NCBI GenBank assembly: GCA_002483085.1
Contig: DLHF01000028.1
Span: forward strand, 1 to 34,144
Length of the DNA: 34,144 bases
From: Ignavibacteria bacterium UBA7675
Lineage (GTDB): Bacteria; Bacteroidota; Ignavibacteria; Kapaibacteriales; UB7675
Reading direction: 5' to 3'
In this document: piece by piece, positions 1 to 9,156 of the stretch
Position numbering within the stretch: the first letter of the stretch is position 1
Layout: every line of letters starts with the position of its first letter
The notes under the pieces: generated by a model
What the model saw: only the letters and a program-made list of their open reading frames with translations
What the model was told of the DNA's origin: nothing
The model's database searches: none
Made by a program: the position numbers and the translations under genes

Positions 1-112
1 TTCAGCATTAATTGAGACTACCTCTTAAACCGTGGCTTTTGCCGTAATGTTTTTTGTACTAATTTGGTGCCTTCGATAGAACTATCTACTATACCTCATA
101 CCCGGGGGCTCT

Positions 113-1609
113 ATGCTGCGATGGTTACTTCTCTGTACATTCCTGATTTGCAGCGCCAATGCTATTGGCCACGAATCCGAAGAACCGATGATCATAGGAT
201 GTATTTCCCCCGCTTCTCCCCTTCGCGTCGATAAGTCCGATGCCTTGGTCGTACACGAATGGGGCACGTTCACAACTCTTCAGGGCAGTGATGGAACGCG
301 CCTGTCGGGGCTTTACAGGGAAGAAGAACACTTGCCGCCCTTTGTCTATCATCACGGTGGGTTTTCTCCCGATCCGATAGTACAGGGCTCCAAAGGCTTG
401 TACAAACCTCTGCTCAATGCTACGGTCAAGATGGAAACTCCTGTGCTGTATTTTTATTCGCCACAGGAGACTGACTTCTCTGTGCGCGTGGATTTCCCCC
501 AAGGTACGATCAGCCAGTGGTATCCACAGCGTATCGACGGCGAAACTATGCCGATAGACAGTGACGACATCAATCTGAATGTGCCGTTTAATGGCTGGAT
601 AGAGTGGAAAGGTACAATCCTCGCACCCGGTACTCTTGTAAAGAACACACCGCCTGCCGACCAGCAGACTGCGACGTGGACTGCACCGCGCAATACCGAT
701 GCAAACGAAGTGCAGGCGCACAATGGCGAAACGGAAAAATTTCTGTTCTACCGAGGAGTAGGCAACTTTGAAATTCCCGTGGAGGTGTCCTTTACTCCAC
801 AGGGCGAACTCGTAGTTACCAATAGTGGAGCCGACCGCATTCCCTATGTATTTGTGTTCAATAAAGAGCAAAATCTCTCATCCGTGTGGTGGACTGGTGC
901 ACTCGGCGCCGGGGAAAGCCGCTCTGTCGAGCGTCCAGCAACCGCCCCCACAGCAGCAGACTATTTCGGCGAATTCGAAGAAGCACTTGTAGAGGCAGGT
1001 CTGTACCCCAAAGAAGCGGCAGCAATGCTCAATACGTGGCGCGCAAGCTACTTTGATAGCTACGGACTACGTGTGTTCTGGATTGTCCCCCGCAATTTTA
1101 CCGATAGAATGCTGCCAGCGGAACTCACGCCAGAGCCCCTCGGCTTCGAGCGCGTGATGGTGGGCCGCAGCGAAGTGCTGTCGCCAAAATTTGAGAAACA
1201 ACTGCTCGCCGATTTTACACATGGCAAGGAAGATTTGTGGCGCGATGACCGCTACTATCTCGCCTACAAAGAGCGCGTGGAGTATATGCTTGCTACAACT
1301 CCGGTTACGTCGGTGGAGCAGCAATCGGACTCTACAATAGAAGAACTGCGCGTGTTTCCGAATCCGACAACGGGCAAAGTAAAGGTCGAACTCCGGTTTG
1401 CAGCACTTCTGCCGCCCGATTATAATGGTACGTCTGTCCACCTCTCGTTGTCGTCGATATCTGGAGTGCGCTTGCTTACACGCGAAGGCGAGATGCAGGA
1501 CAATATGTACAATGAAGAGCTCGACTTGGAGCAGTTCGCCGTTGGCATGTACATCCTTACCATCGAGGCCGATGGCCGGACATGGACAAAAAAAATAGCC
1601 CGAGAATAA
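113..1609 (+). CDS. Secreted T9SS-sorted protein of the HEWGTFT type, function unknown
   Basis: A 498-residue protein with a clear signal peptide: a hydrophobic core at about residues 3-14 and an Ala-Asn-Ala type cleavage site near residue 17. The mature part starts with the segment VVHEWGTFT, followed by a METPVLYFYSP segment and VRVDFPQGTISQWYP. I associate this combination with an uncharacterised family of exported proteins also seen in planctomycetes; this is from memory and not searched. Residues from about 412 to the end form a T9SS type A sorting domain: an FPNPTTG start, beta-strand-like spacing, a GMYILTI strand and a KKIARE end. The protein should therefore be exported by Sec and then moved across the outer membrane to the cell surface. 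No catalytic motif is visible. It is the first of several T9SS cargos here and has its own upstream gap; I see no clear promoter in bases 1-112. Confidence 0.85.
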   Translation: MLRWLLLCTFLICSANAIGHESEEPMIIGCISPASPLRVDKSDALVVHEWGTFTTLQGSDGTRLSGLYREEEHLPPFVYHHGGFSPDPIVQGSKGLYKPLLNATVKMETPVLYFYSPQETDFSVRVDFPQGTISQWYPQRIDGETMPIDSDDINLNVPFNGWIEWKGTILAPGTLVKNTPPADQQTATWTAPRNTDANEVQAHNGETEKFLFYRGVGNFEIPVEVSFTPQGELVVTNSGADRIPYVFVFNKEQNLSSVWWTGALGAGESRSVERPATAPTAADYFGEFEEALVEAGLYPKEAAAMLNTWRASYFDSYGLRVFWIVPRNFTDRMLPAELTPEPLGFERVMVGRSEVLSPKFEKQLLADFTHGKEDLWRDDRYYLAYKERVEYMLATTPVTSVEQQSDSTIEELRVFPNPTTGKVKVELRFAALLPPDYNGTSVHLSLSSISGVRLLTREGEMQDNMYNEELDLEQFAVGMYILTIEADGRTWTKKIARE

Positions 1610-1717
1610 GAATGCGTTGCAATCGGGCATAGCAACTATGGTTTTATAGTACTTGGTAATTGTATCGGAGTCGATGCAGCAACGGCTCCGGTATCCCTCA
1701 CGGTTTTTCTTCCCCCC

Positions 1718-2932
1718 ATGATCGCGCTTTTTCTTTTGCTTCTCCTTGCTATTGCTCCGGCAACAGCGACAGATACCAGCACGGGACGCTTTGCCAGTGC
1801 TCTGCGAGGTCTTGCCCCGCAACAAAAAAACGTTGGGCTGCTCGTTGGTATTTACAATGAAGATGGCTACCAGACGCTGCTGTTCGAGTACAATGGCAAG
1901 GCTATTGAGCCCGTTGCAAGCGTTCCGCTGCTTGCCGTGCCAGATGGCAAAAAATTTGCCTACCTGTACAGGCGTACTTATACTTCGGCAGAAATCACCG
2001 AGGACGACATCGAAGGAGGGAAGGTGCTGTATAAGGAACAGTGGGAAGAGCTCGTTGTAGAACGCGATCGGGCGAAGGCAGAGCGCGAAGCAGAGCTTTC
2101 GCTTTCCGACGAACCGGCTGTACCACCGCCGTGCAACGACTGTCGGAACTGGGACTGGGAAGACCACATAGACCTGCGGTACGTTATTCCCGGCCATGCA
2201 ACTATATCAGTCTATGGCGATGGCTACACCGGCGGAGTACATCCAAACCGATATGCAAATACCTATACCGTCCACTTGTTGTCGATAGCACCTCGCACGA
2301 TAAACTCCATTAGCCGCGATACAGCTACACAGGAGCATCTTGTAGAATCGCAGATTGCCGAGCTATACCCGGTAGCGCACGACCCGGGCATCATGGAGCG
2401 TATGCAGCACGAGCTTTTGATTAGAGGTAGATTAGAATATTTCATCGACGGCCAAGGGAGTGACTCGCTGTATGAAGCATATGACAGTACCGACTATATT
2501 GGTGTGGCTCCAGAGAGCATAGACGGCATATACGACGTTGATACAAGCAATATTAGTTATGTACTCGAACGAACAAGAGGACGCGTGTTCCTTCGCGCTC
2601 GCGCCGATGCGGCGGCAGGTTATGCAGAATCGGGCGATTATGCTCTTACCGCAGAATACAACTGCGGTGTACTCGACACAGCAGTGTATCCGCACAGCAA
2701 CTTCCCACTACACTACAACGCCTTTGTGAAAGCCGATTCCACAGTGCGCGATGTGATGGTGGCTCCTACTCGAAACATCGTGTATGTCCTGGCCGACGAT
2801 ACACTGCTCGGTGTGGATGTAGCTACACAAAAAGTCGTATTTGAATATCTGCTGCCCGAGGCGTCGTCGGTGGTAATGGTCGAGTGGGCTACTGGTGCCG
2901 AGCTCGATTTGTGGAAAGCTGTGCTCAAGTAA
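1718..2932 (+). CDS. Secreted protein with GGVHPN motif (DUF3298/PdaC-like), function unknown
   Basis: A 404-residue protein with an N-terminal signal peptide (hydrophobic LFLLLLLAIAPATAT, cleavage near residue 18). In the middle lies DGYTGGVHPN, the pattern seen in the DUF3298/PdaC-type domain, where GG(A/V)HPN sits between beta strands. An acidic/basic helical stretch (about residues 95-130) precedes it, and a CNDC pair occurs just before the domain. The C-terminal third (GVLDTAVYPHSNFP onward) looks beta-rich, ending in a propeller-like VLADDTLLGVDVATQKVVFEY segment. There is no T9SS domain, so a periplasmic or outer-membrane location is more likely. The start codon has no obvious Shine-Dalgarno sequence, but the signal peptide supports it. 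The family assignment rests on one motif and is tentative. Confidence 0.75.
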   Translation: MIALFLLLLLAIAPATATDTSTGRFASALRGLAPQQKNVGLLVGIYNEDGYQTLLFEYNGKAIEPVASVPLLAVPDGKKFAYLYRRTYTSAEITEDDIEGGKVLYKEQWEELVVERDRAKAEREAELSLSDEPAVPPPCNDCRNWDWEDHIDLRYVIPGHATISVYGDGYTGGVHPNRYANTYTVHLLSIAPRTINSISRDTATQEHLVESQIAELYPVAHDPGIMERMQHELLIRGRLEYFIDGQGSDSLYEAYDSTDYIGVAPESIDGIYDVDTSNISYVLERTRGRVFLRARADAAAGYAESGDYALTAEYNCGVLDTAVYPHSNFPLHYNAFVKADSTVRDVMVAPTRNIVYVLADDTLLGVDVATQKVVFEYLLPEASSVVMVEWATGAELDLWKAVLK

Positions 2933-3013
2933 AGATTGGCTCTGCTCACACCACAGAAGCATGTTCTGCGTCTTCTTCGCCGGTTTGGACTATTCATATA
3001 CCGGTAGAGAATT

Positions 3014-4876
3014 ATGGCTTCTTCTGTTCCTCCTTCTGCGAATACCACCGGGCGCCCCGACATGCCAGGCCCGGCTGTACGCCTATCGCTCCGCGAGCGG
3101 TTGTCGGCTCTTCGCAATCTCCCAAAGTTGTTTCGCCTTATCCGCGAGTCGAGCCCGTGGATGACCTACCTGAATATCGTGCTGCGTATCCTGAAAGCGG
3201 CAATTCCACTCTCGATGCTCTATGTAGGTAAGCTCATTATCGACGAGGTGATCCTGCTGTCGCAGCACGGCGGCAATATGAAGCTGCTGTGGATATATGT
3301 AGGGGCAGAATTTGCATTAGCGGTGCTCTCCGATATTCTCGGTCGTATAATTGCTCTTGTCGATAGCTTGCTCGGCGATCTGTTTTCCAATCGCACGTCG
3401 GTGCGCCTGATGCAGCACGCGGCAGAGCTCGACCTCGATCAGTTTGAAGATTCGGTGTTCTACGACAAGCTCGAACGGGCGCGACGGCAGACTACCAACC
3501 GCATGGTGCTGATGTCGCAACTGCTTACGCAAGTGCAGGATATTATCACCGTGGTATTTCTCGCTGCTGGCCTTGTGGTGTTTAATCCCTGGCTTATTCT
3601 CCTGCTCGTTGTTACTGTGATTCCCGGGTTTCTCGGTGAAGCGTATTTCAACGAACGAGAGTATTCGCTGCTGCGCGGATGGACGCCCGAACGCCGCGAA
3701 CTCGATTATTTGCGCCACACTGGTGCAAGCGACGAAACGGCCAAAGAAGTGAAAATTTTTGGGCTCTCGCCGTATCTTATTCAGCGCTACCACGAGCTCT
3801 CTGAACGATTTTTCAAAGCCAACCGCGCTATTGCTACGCGCCGCGCCGGATGGGGAATGCTGCTGGCGGCTGTCGGTAGTGCAGGCTATTATGCTGCGTA
3901 TGTTGTCATCCTTGCCAGCGCTGTGCGCGGTACACTCTCCATTGGCGAACTGACATTTCTCGCAGGATCATTTGCCCGGCTGCGCTCTTTGCTGGAAGGT
4001 ATGCTGTCGCGCTTTGCTGTGATCGCTGAGCACTCGCTGTACCTACAGGATTTGTTCGACTTTTTCGACCTGCGCCCGCGCATTTCTTCGCAGCATAATG
4101 CCCGCCCATTTCCCAAGCCAATCCGCGAAGGATTTGTCTTTGAGCATGTGGGATTCCACTACGCTGGCACCGAACGCCGCGTGCTGAACGATGTATCCTT
4201 TACGCTTCGCGCTGGCGAAAAGCTCGCGCTTGTAGGCGAAAATGGCGCTGGCAAAACCACGCTCGTAAAACTGCTCGCCCGGCTGTATGACCCCACAGAA
4301 GGACGTATCCTGCTGGACGGACACGATCTGCGCGAGTACGATCTATCAGAATTACGTAGCGAAATTGGCGTCATCTTCCAGGATTTTGTGCGCTTCCAAA
4401 TGACCGCTGGCGTCAATATTGCCGCTGGCCGTATCGACGAAAAGGAAGATATGAAACGCATCGAACACGCTGCTGAGCAAAGCCGCGCCGACTCGGTGGT
4501 AGGACGCCTCCCGCAAGGATACGATCAGGTGCTCGGCAGGCGCTTTGCTAATGGCGTGGATCTCTCCGGAGGCGAATGGCAAAAAATAGCTCTTGCGCGT
4601 GCGTATATGCGCGATGCTCAGTTGCTTATCCTCGACGAGCCCACAGCCGCTTTGGACGCTCGCACAGAGTTCGAGGTGTTCCAGCGCTTTGCAGAACTTA
4701 CCAAAGGAAAAGCTGCTGTGCTTATTTCGCACAGATTCTCTACAGTGCGCATGGCCGATAGAATCCTCGTGCTCGAACACGGCGGCCTCATAGAAATCGG
4801 TACTCACGAAGAGCTCATCGAAAAACAAGGGCGCTACTCCGAATTGTTTAATATTCAAGCAGCAGGCTACAGATAA
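3014..4876 (+). CDS. ABC transporter, fused permease and ATPase (exporter type)
   Basis: A 620-residue half-transporter with one membrane domain followed by one nucleotide-binding domain, the usual exporter layout. Residues 50-360 hold about six hydrophobic segments (for example PLSMLYVGKLIIDEVIL, ITVVFLAAGLVVFNPWLILLL and AGYYAAYVVILAS). The ATPase part shows Walker A GENGAGKTT near residue 407, a Q-loop in VIFQDF, the signature LSGGEW near 516, Walker B LLILDEPTAAL near 537, and the H-loop His in SHRFST near 571. It should work as a homodimer in the inner membrane, or with a second half-transporter that is not in the window. The substrate cannot be told from sequence. An alternative in-frame ATG lies at 3062; the region between is polar and could be dispensable. 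Confidence 0.92.
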   Translation: MASSVPPSANTTGRPDMPGPAVRLSLRERLSALRNLPKLFRLIRESSPWMTYLNIVLRILKAAIPLSMLYVGKLIIDEVILLSQHGGNMKLLWIYVGAEFALAVLSDILGRIIALVDSLLGDLFSNRTSVRLMQHAAELDLDQFEDSVFYDKLERARRQTTNRMVLMSQLLTQVQDIITVVFLAAGLVVFNPWLILLLVVTVIPGFLGEAYFNEREYSLLRGWTPERRELDYLRHTGASDETAKEVKIFGLSPYLIQRYHELSERFFKANRAIATRRAGWGMLLAAVGSAGYYAAYVVILASAVRGTLSIGELTFLAGSFARLRSLLEGMLSRFAVIAEHSLYLQDLFDFFDLRPRISSQHNARPFPKPIREGFVFEHVGFHYAGTERRVLNDVSFTLRAGEKLALVGENGAGKTTLVKLLARLYDPTEGRILLDGHDLREYDLSELRSEIGVIFQDFVRFQMTAGVNIAAGRIDEKEDMKRIEHAAEQSRADSVVGRLPQGYDQVLGRRFANGVDLSGGEWQKIALARAYMRDAQLLILDEPTAALDARTEFEVFQRFAELTKGKAAVLISHRFSTVRMADRILVLEHGGLIEIGTHEELIEKQGRYSELFNIQAAGYR

Positions 4877-5445
4877 CTCTTCCGCGCTGTTGCTGCCGTG
4901 TGGAAATAGAAGTGCGCTCCGGTCTCTGCTCCTGCGCTTGGCCTCTGCACCGCGCTGCACACACCGCCGCGTGGTGTACGGCCTTTATCGCTCTGTTTGC
5001 TGGCGAGTAGCACTCGGACATCACGAGCCGGATTGTGCGACCGGTGACAGCGACCAAACGTATGAACAACACGCCCGTGCCATAACTACCAAAGCTCGTC
5101 CCGAAAAAATCACAAAGTACACTGTGCCAGATTGCTATGTACCCCCAGAGAAAGAAACGCTTTTTGCCATGCGTGCTTACCACTTTTTCGCCCGGTGTTT
5201 AGGTGTCTAGTCCCGCCACTCCATTGTATTAAGTATGAGAATCGCCGGAGAACCGCACGAAGTTTTATCCCAAATGCTCTGCGTTCTTTACACTACAATC
5301 GCTGATTGCTATTCCTAAAAATACTGCGTTCTTAAAAGTCTTTCTTTCGCCACATTTTTCCCTGCTCCAAAAACCAGTAACTGTTATGCGCGACAAGAGT
5401 TTTTCATCTGCATTCAGATTGTATTGTTTCATGTAAGAGGTTTCG
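4877..5445. other. Long intergenic gap with one dispersed-repeat copy
   Basis: This 569-base gap holds repeat copy A (4911-5085) and no gene I can support. An open frame at 4890-5210 runs through the repeat and gives an Arg/Cys-rich composition with no domain, so I take it as chance. The last 100 bases are AT-richer and must carry the promoter of the gene at 5446, but I find no exact TTTG-N19-TAnnTTTG match. A good ribosome binding site AAGAGG lies at 5435-5440, five bases before the ATG. Confidence 0.6.
4911..5085 (+). repeat. Dispersed intergenic repeat, copy A (full length)
   Basis: This shares with copies C and D an ordered series of blocks: GTGCGCTCCGGTCTCTG at the left end, CTCTGCACCGCGCTG, then a variable middle, then GTGCGACCGGTGACAGCGAC (5035-5054), and ACGCCCGTGCCA at the right end. 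It also shares CCGCCGCGTG with copies B and E. It is intergenic and lies in the same orientation as all other copies. Confidence 0.75.
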
Positions 5446-6840
5446 ATGAAAAAGTGGATTCTCGTTCTCGTGTTGCTCTGCGGCGCCAGTGTGCTTCATG
5501 CCCAAGTGTCGTGGCAACCACTCGACAACAAAGCGTATGAGTTCGCGCTGACAAGTGCTATTGCCGTACACCAGCCGAGCGACAATATTATTATGACAAC
5601 CATCAACAAAGGTATTTTTCGCAGTACGGATAACGGAGCGAGTTGGCAGAACGTGTTTGCTACAGATTCGAGCCTACAATGCGTAGCTGTGCGCAGCGAC
5701 GGAGCGATATTTGTAGGAGGCGTGCGCGGCTATGTGTTTATGTCGCAGGACAGCGGTGCTACATGGAGCCGCAGCCAGATAAATACATTGTATCCGATAT
5801 CGCAGATTGCATTTACGCAGTCTGGAACAATTATTGCCGGAACAGGGGTAATCGAAGACCGCGAGGGTATTGCCCACGACGCTGGCGATGGCGTGTTTGT
5901 ATCGGCAGACGACGGAAAGACATGGGTAAAGAAGAACACAGGGATATCTGGTGTCCCGTGCATCACACAAGTAGCAGTTGCGCCCAGCGGACGTATATGG
6001 ATTGCTAAAAGCAACTGGAGCGCCAGCGGATCGCAAGGCGGGCTGTATTACTCCGACAACAACTGCGAGTCGTGGAATTTCCTGCGCATTACAATCGACG
6101 GAAAGAACGTGGTAGGCGATGCCATGGACGTGCGCGGTATCGAAGCTCTGGCATTCGACCACAATGGGCGCATGTTTATATCCATGCGCGGCGCCGATAT
6201 GGCGGTGTCGGGCGGAAATGCCGTAGCCTGCGAATTTATAGCTGCTACAAACGATATTACCAAACCCTGGGATATCATCGCTGTTATACCATCGTCGCTG
6301 TTCTGGATGGAGACCCCGCTGTTCAGCCTCTACATAACCAGCAACGGTGCGATGTGGGGCAGCACCATAGGCGGCAATTCACGTGGAATTTTTGCTTCCG
6401 ACAACGAAGGTGAAACGTGGGAGCGCAGGCACAACGGCATTATTCCCGCTATATCAGGCCGGTACGAACCTATTTTTTTTGCTGAGCAAAACAATGGAAC
6501 CATGTATGCAGTGCAGTGGCTCGACAACCACGTGTACCGCGCCGCAACGCCGACCGATGTACGCAACGGCGAGACAAGCGATATATCCATGAGCATCGCA
6601 CCCAATCCCGTTGGGCAATCTACAGTTGTATCGTTTGCTCTGCCGCGCACATCACAGGTGCACCTTGCAGCCGTCGATCTGTTTGGCCGTGAAGTAGCAG
6701 TAATCGCCAAAGGACTGATGGACGCCGGTGTCCATCGCGTGGCATGGAACGGAAGCGGCGTGATTGCTGGTATGTATTATCTTGTGCTCCGCATAGACAA
6801 CGGAATAATGATGCAAAAGACAGTGTATATAACAAACTGA
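5446..6840 (+). CDS. Secreted Asp-box (BNR-like) beta-propeller protein with T9SS sorting domain
   Basis: A 464-residue protein. The signal peptide (KKWILVLVLLCGASVLHAQ) is cleaved after about residue 20. The body carries at least five Asp-box repeats of the S-x-D-x-G-x-T-W form (STDNGASW, SQDSGATW, SADDGKTW, SDNNCESW, SDNEGETW), as in sortilin/sialidase-type beta-propellers. No sialidase catalytic Arg triad can be made out, so a binding or structural role is more likely than hydrolysis. The last 85 residues (SIAPNPVGQSTVVSF, DLFGREVAVI, GMYYLVLRI, QKTVYITN) are a T9SS type A sorting domain that directs it to the cell surface. AAGAGG at 5435-5440 fixes the start. Confidence 0.88.
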   Translation: MKKWILVLVLLCGASVLHAQVSWQPLDNKAYEFALTSAIAVHQPSDNIIMTTINKGIFRSTDNGASWQNVFATDSSLQCVAVRSDGAIFVGGVRGYVFMSQDSGATWSRSQINTLYPISQIAFTQSGTIIAGTGVIEDREGIAHDAGDGVFVSADDGKTWVKKNTGISGVPCITQVAVAPSGRIWIAKSNWSASGSQGGLYYSDNNCESWNFLRITIDGKNVVGDAMDVRGIEALAFDHNGRMFISMRGADMAVSGGNAVACEFIAATNDITKPWDIIAVIPSSLFWMETPLFSLYITSNGAMWGSTIGGNSRGIFASDNEGETWERRHNGIIPAISGRYEPIFFAEQNNGTMYAVQWLDNHVYRAATPTDVRNGETSDISMSIAPNPVGQSTVVSFALPRTSQVHLAAVDLFGREVAVIAKGLMDAGVHRVAWNGSGVIAGMYYLVLRIDNGIMMQKTVYITN

Positions 6841-6886
6841 TAATGGCCGGTTGCTTCGTTGGGAATCTCCGGTCTGGCAGGAGAGT

Positions 6887-6915
6887 GGAGCGGCAGAGTA
6901 TCTGCCGCTCCTTTT
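6887..6915 (+). terminator. Strong intrinsic terminator after the Asp-box gene
   Basis: A perfect 11-bp stem (GGAGCGGCAGA / TCTGCCGCTCC) with a 3-nt GTA loop is followed by TTTTATTTTTTTATTA. It lies 46 bases after the stop at 6840 and has a T-tract only on +, so it ends transcription from the gene at 5446. Confidence 0.92.
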
Positions 6916-7017
6916 ATTTTTTTATTACCTATTTACATCAGGGAACAAACAGATATATTGCCGGTTGATAGATAGTATCTGCGCTGGATATATCATGGTC
7001 CGCTATCAACTGCTTTT

Positions 7018-7662
7018 ATGGCAAACCCCAAATTACTGTACATGTACGACCCGCTCTGCGGCTGGTGTTACGGCTTTAGTCCGGCAATAAAAAAAATATG
7101 GGAGCTCTATGGCGACCGCCTGCACTGCGAAGTGTGGAGCGGAGGTTTGGCTATTGGCGAAGCAGCCCAGCCGATAGGCACCGGATGGGCGTTTATCGGG
7201 CGCTCGCTTCACATCGTAGAAGAAACTACCGGAGTACATTTTGGAGAAGGATTCAAAGCATTAGTGCAGGAAGGCACCTATGTGTACAACTCCGAGCCAC
7301 CGTGTATTGCCATGACAGTATTCAAAGAGTATCATCCGGCACGCGCTGTAGCGTTTGCACACGATCTACAGCACGCATTGTTCTACGACGGGCACAGCCT
7401 GAACACGCCCAGCACATATCGCGAATTAGTGCAGCCCTACGGTATCGACGCCGATGAATTTATCAGCAAAATGAACGATGCAAGCTATCGCACAGCCACC
7501 TATAAAGAATTTGAAACTGTGGCATCTATGGGCGTGAGCGGGTTTCCCACATTGGTGTATCTGGACAGCGAATTTGGTGTTCCTCTGGCTCGCGGCTACC
7601 GTCCGTATGACGCCATTGTATCCGTACTCGACAAAATGCTCGACGGCGGGATGCAGAGGTGA
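7018..7662 (+). CDS. DsbA-family thioredoxin-fold protein (CGWC), cytoplasmic
   Basis: A 214-residue protein with no signal peptide. The active-site motif CGWC (Cys14 and Cys17) sits in YDPLCGWCYGFSP at the very N-terminus. The helical insertion typical of DsbA-like folds follows, and the cis-Pro loop GFPTLVYL is near residue 175. This matches the cytoplasmic DsbA-like group of predicted protein-disulfide isomerases (COG3531-type) rather than secreted DsbA. It probably handles thiol-disulfide exchange on a small molecule or protein; the substrate is unknown. The strong terminator upstream means it has its own promoter, in the AT-rich stretch 6916-7017. No ribosome binding site stands out before the ATG, which is common in Bacteroidota. 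Confidence 0.85.
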   Translation: MANPKLLYMYDPLCGWCYGFSPAIKKIWELYGDRLHCEVWSGGLAIGEAAQPIGTGWAFIGRSLHIVEETTGVHFGEGFKALVQEGTYVYNSEPPCIAMTVFKEYHPARAVAFAHDLQHALFYDGHSLNTPSTYRELVQPYGIDADEFISKMNDASYRTATYKEFETVASMGVSGFPTLVYLDSEFGVPLARGYRPYDAIVSVLDKMLDGGMQR

Positions 7663-7669
7663 ATTGAGC

Positions 7670-7700
7670 TTTGCTCCGAGAGCTCATTATCGTACTTTTG
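7670..7700 (+). promoter_or_regulatory. Bacteroidota-type sigma promoter, TTTG-N19-TACTTTTG
   Basis: TTTG at 7670-7673, a 19-base spacer, and TACTTTTG at 7693-7700 match the Bacteroidota housekeeping consensus (TTTG, 19-21 bases, TAnnTTTG) exactly. Transcription should start near 7707, just inside or after the first ATG of the next gene (7705). This points to a leaderless message or to a downstream start such as GTG 7774. Confidence 0.6.
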
Positions 7701-7704
7701 CACC

Positions 7705-9006
7705 ATGTGGAGCCATTGCCCCTTATGGCAGCTTCACCTAACATGTAGTTCTCCACCGTTTCTACTTGCTGCCGTGATTCATTACCAATCTTTTCTACGG
7801 GCTCTGCCATGGCCATCGTTTTTACTGTTGGTGCTCGCCCTTCTCTTCATACATTCGGGTGAATATCCAGCAGTCTCTTTTGGCTGGGTAATTTGTTCTG
7901 GTTTGGTGTACGTCTGGTCTACTAAAATATCAATAGTTGCACATGAAATAGGGCATGTGCTGTTTTGCCGTCTTAGCGGAGGTATTCCCACACACATGAT
8001 ATTGGGGCGGGGACACGAATTATTCCGCGTGAAGATAAAAGGGACATGGTGTATTGTCCATAAGAATATCTCCCGGGGATATGTGCTGGGAGGCTACCAA
8101 ACACCCCAGTTTCTGCGCCTTCGACATAGCATTACCCTGATAGGAGGCGTAGTGGCCAACGCTTTGCTGGCACTGATAGGTATCCTTTATAACGGAACAT
8201 TTTTGCCCACTCTCTTTGGTACAAATGCCGCACAATTTAACGTAGTAGGAATATGTGTGTACGCCAATTACTGGCTGATACTTATGGCGCTGATACCCCG
8301 ATCTATCAACTACGGCGGAAAGGGAAAGGGGAGAATCAAACAACCGACAGATGGCAAACAACTATTGATGATGCCCTTTATGAAGCCGCATAAGCTCAAG
8401 ATGTTGTTGATGGTGCCAATGCTTGCAGAGGCTGGCGAGCTTGTAGAAAACAAGGAATACGATGAAGCTCTTGCAATGCTGAACACCATGATTGCTATGT
8501 ATCCCGACAGCATCTTTCTAAAGAGGACAGCAGCATCTATTATGGCCACAGCAATGAAGCTAGAAGAAGCACTTTCTATGTTTTCGTCGATAGAATGTAC
8601 CGATACAGAACCCACCGAACAGGCCTATATTCACAACGGTCTGGCATGGGTGCACCTGCTTTCCAGCCAAGACCCAACCCTCGAACTAGCCGATTTCCAT
8701 TCGCAACAGGCAATAGAACTTTTGCATATACCACAGATTGCCGATACACGAGGAATTGTGCTGATAGAAAGAGAACAAATTGATGAAGGCCTGTCGCTCC
8801 TGGTAAACCTTGTCGATCTTAAAGACCCCAGCAACCTGTCTGCTACTATGTATATGGGGTATGGTTTATTCCTACAGGGAAATACCAAGGATGCAGAAAT
8901 ACATAGTTCCTTCGTAGAAAAGCATAGAGAAAAGTTACAACCAGATGAAGCGTTCCTCTTCAACAGAATAACGCAACGTATGGAAGGCAGCAGCCAGCCT
9001 CAATAG
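7705..9006 (+). CDS. M50-like membrane metalloprotease fused to a TPR domain
   Basis: A 433-residue membrane protein. Hydrophobic segments lie around residues 15-75. They are followed by the zinc-binding motif HEIGH in VAHEIGHVLFCRLSGG (about residues 79-94), placed at the start of a membrane segment as in M50 site-2 proteases. A GGVVANALLAL segment and a WLILMALIP segment with a downstream PTDGKQLL correspond to later M50 elements, where an Asp is the third zinc ligand. From about residue 230 the protein is soluble and helical with TPR-like pairs (ELVENKEYDEALAMLNTM, AYIHNGLAWVHLL, ATMYMGYGLFLQGNTKDAE). A role in intramembrane proteolysis, with the TPRs choosing partners, is inference. The promoter at 7670-7700 suggests the start may be GTG at 7774. 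The fold call is sound but the substrate is unknown. Confidence 0.8.
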   Translation: MWSHCPLWQLHLTCSSPPFLLAAVIHYQSFLRALPWPSFLLLVLALLFIHSGEYPAVSFGWVICSGLVYVWSTKISIVAHEIGHVLFCRLSGGIPTHMILGRGHELFRVKIKGTWCIVHKNISRGYVLGGYQTPQFLRLRHSITLIGGVVANALLALIGILYNGTFLPTLFGTNAAQFNVVGICVYANYWLILMALIPRSINYGGKGKGRIKQPTDGKQLLMMPFMKPHKLKMLLMVPMLAEAGELVENKEYDEALAMLNTMIAMYPDSIFLKRTAASIMATAMKLEEALSMFSSIECTDTEPTEQAYIHNGLAWVHLLSSQDPTLELADFHSQQAIELLHIPQIADTRGIVLIEREQIDEGLSLLVNLVDLKDPSNLSATMYMGYGLFLQGNTKDAEIHSSFVEKHREKLQPDEAFLFNRITQRMEGSSQPQ

Positions 9007-9052
9007 TTGATGAAAAACATCGAAAAAAAAACAACTTCACAGTGGAGATATA

Positions 9053-9126
9053 TCGCTCCAATCTCTGCCCGTGTTTTCGGTCTCCGCACCGCGCTGCATG
9101 TGCCGCCGCGTCGCTATACGCCCCAA
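9053..9126 (+). repeat. Dispersed intergenic repeat, copy B (left half only)
   Basis: This contains ATCTCTGCCCGTGTTTTCGG, GGTCTCCGCACCGCGCTGCA and GCCGCCGCGTCG in the same order as the left half of copies A and C. The right-hand GCGACCGGTGACAGCGAC block is absent. It lies between the convergent genes ending at 9006 and 9157. Confidence 0.65.
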
Positions 9127-9156
9127 CTCGCTATATATTCTGGATATACACCAGAG

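Noticed and set aside
1067..2197. A 376-residue open frame on the minus strand
   Set aside because: It is antisense to two well-supported secreted proteins and its composition is that of a shadow frame.
4890..5210. A 106-residue open frame after the ABC transporter
   Set aside because: It lies inside the dispersed repeat, has a Cys/Arg-rich chance composition and no start signal.
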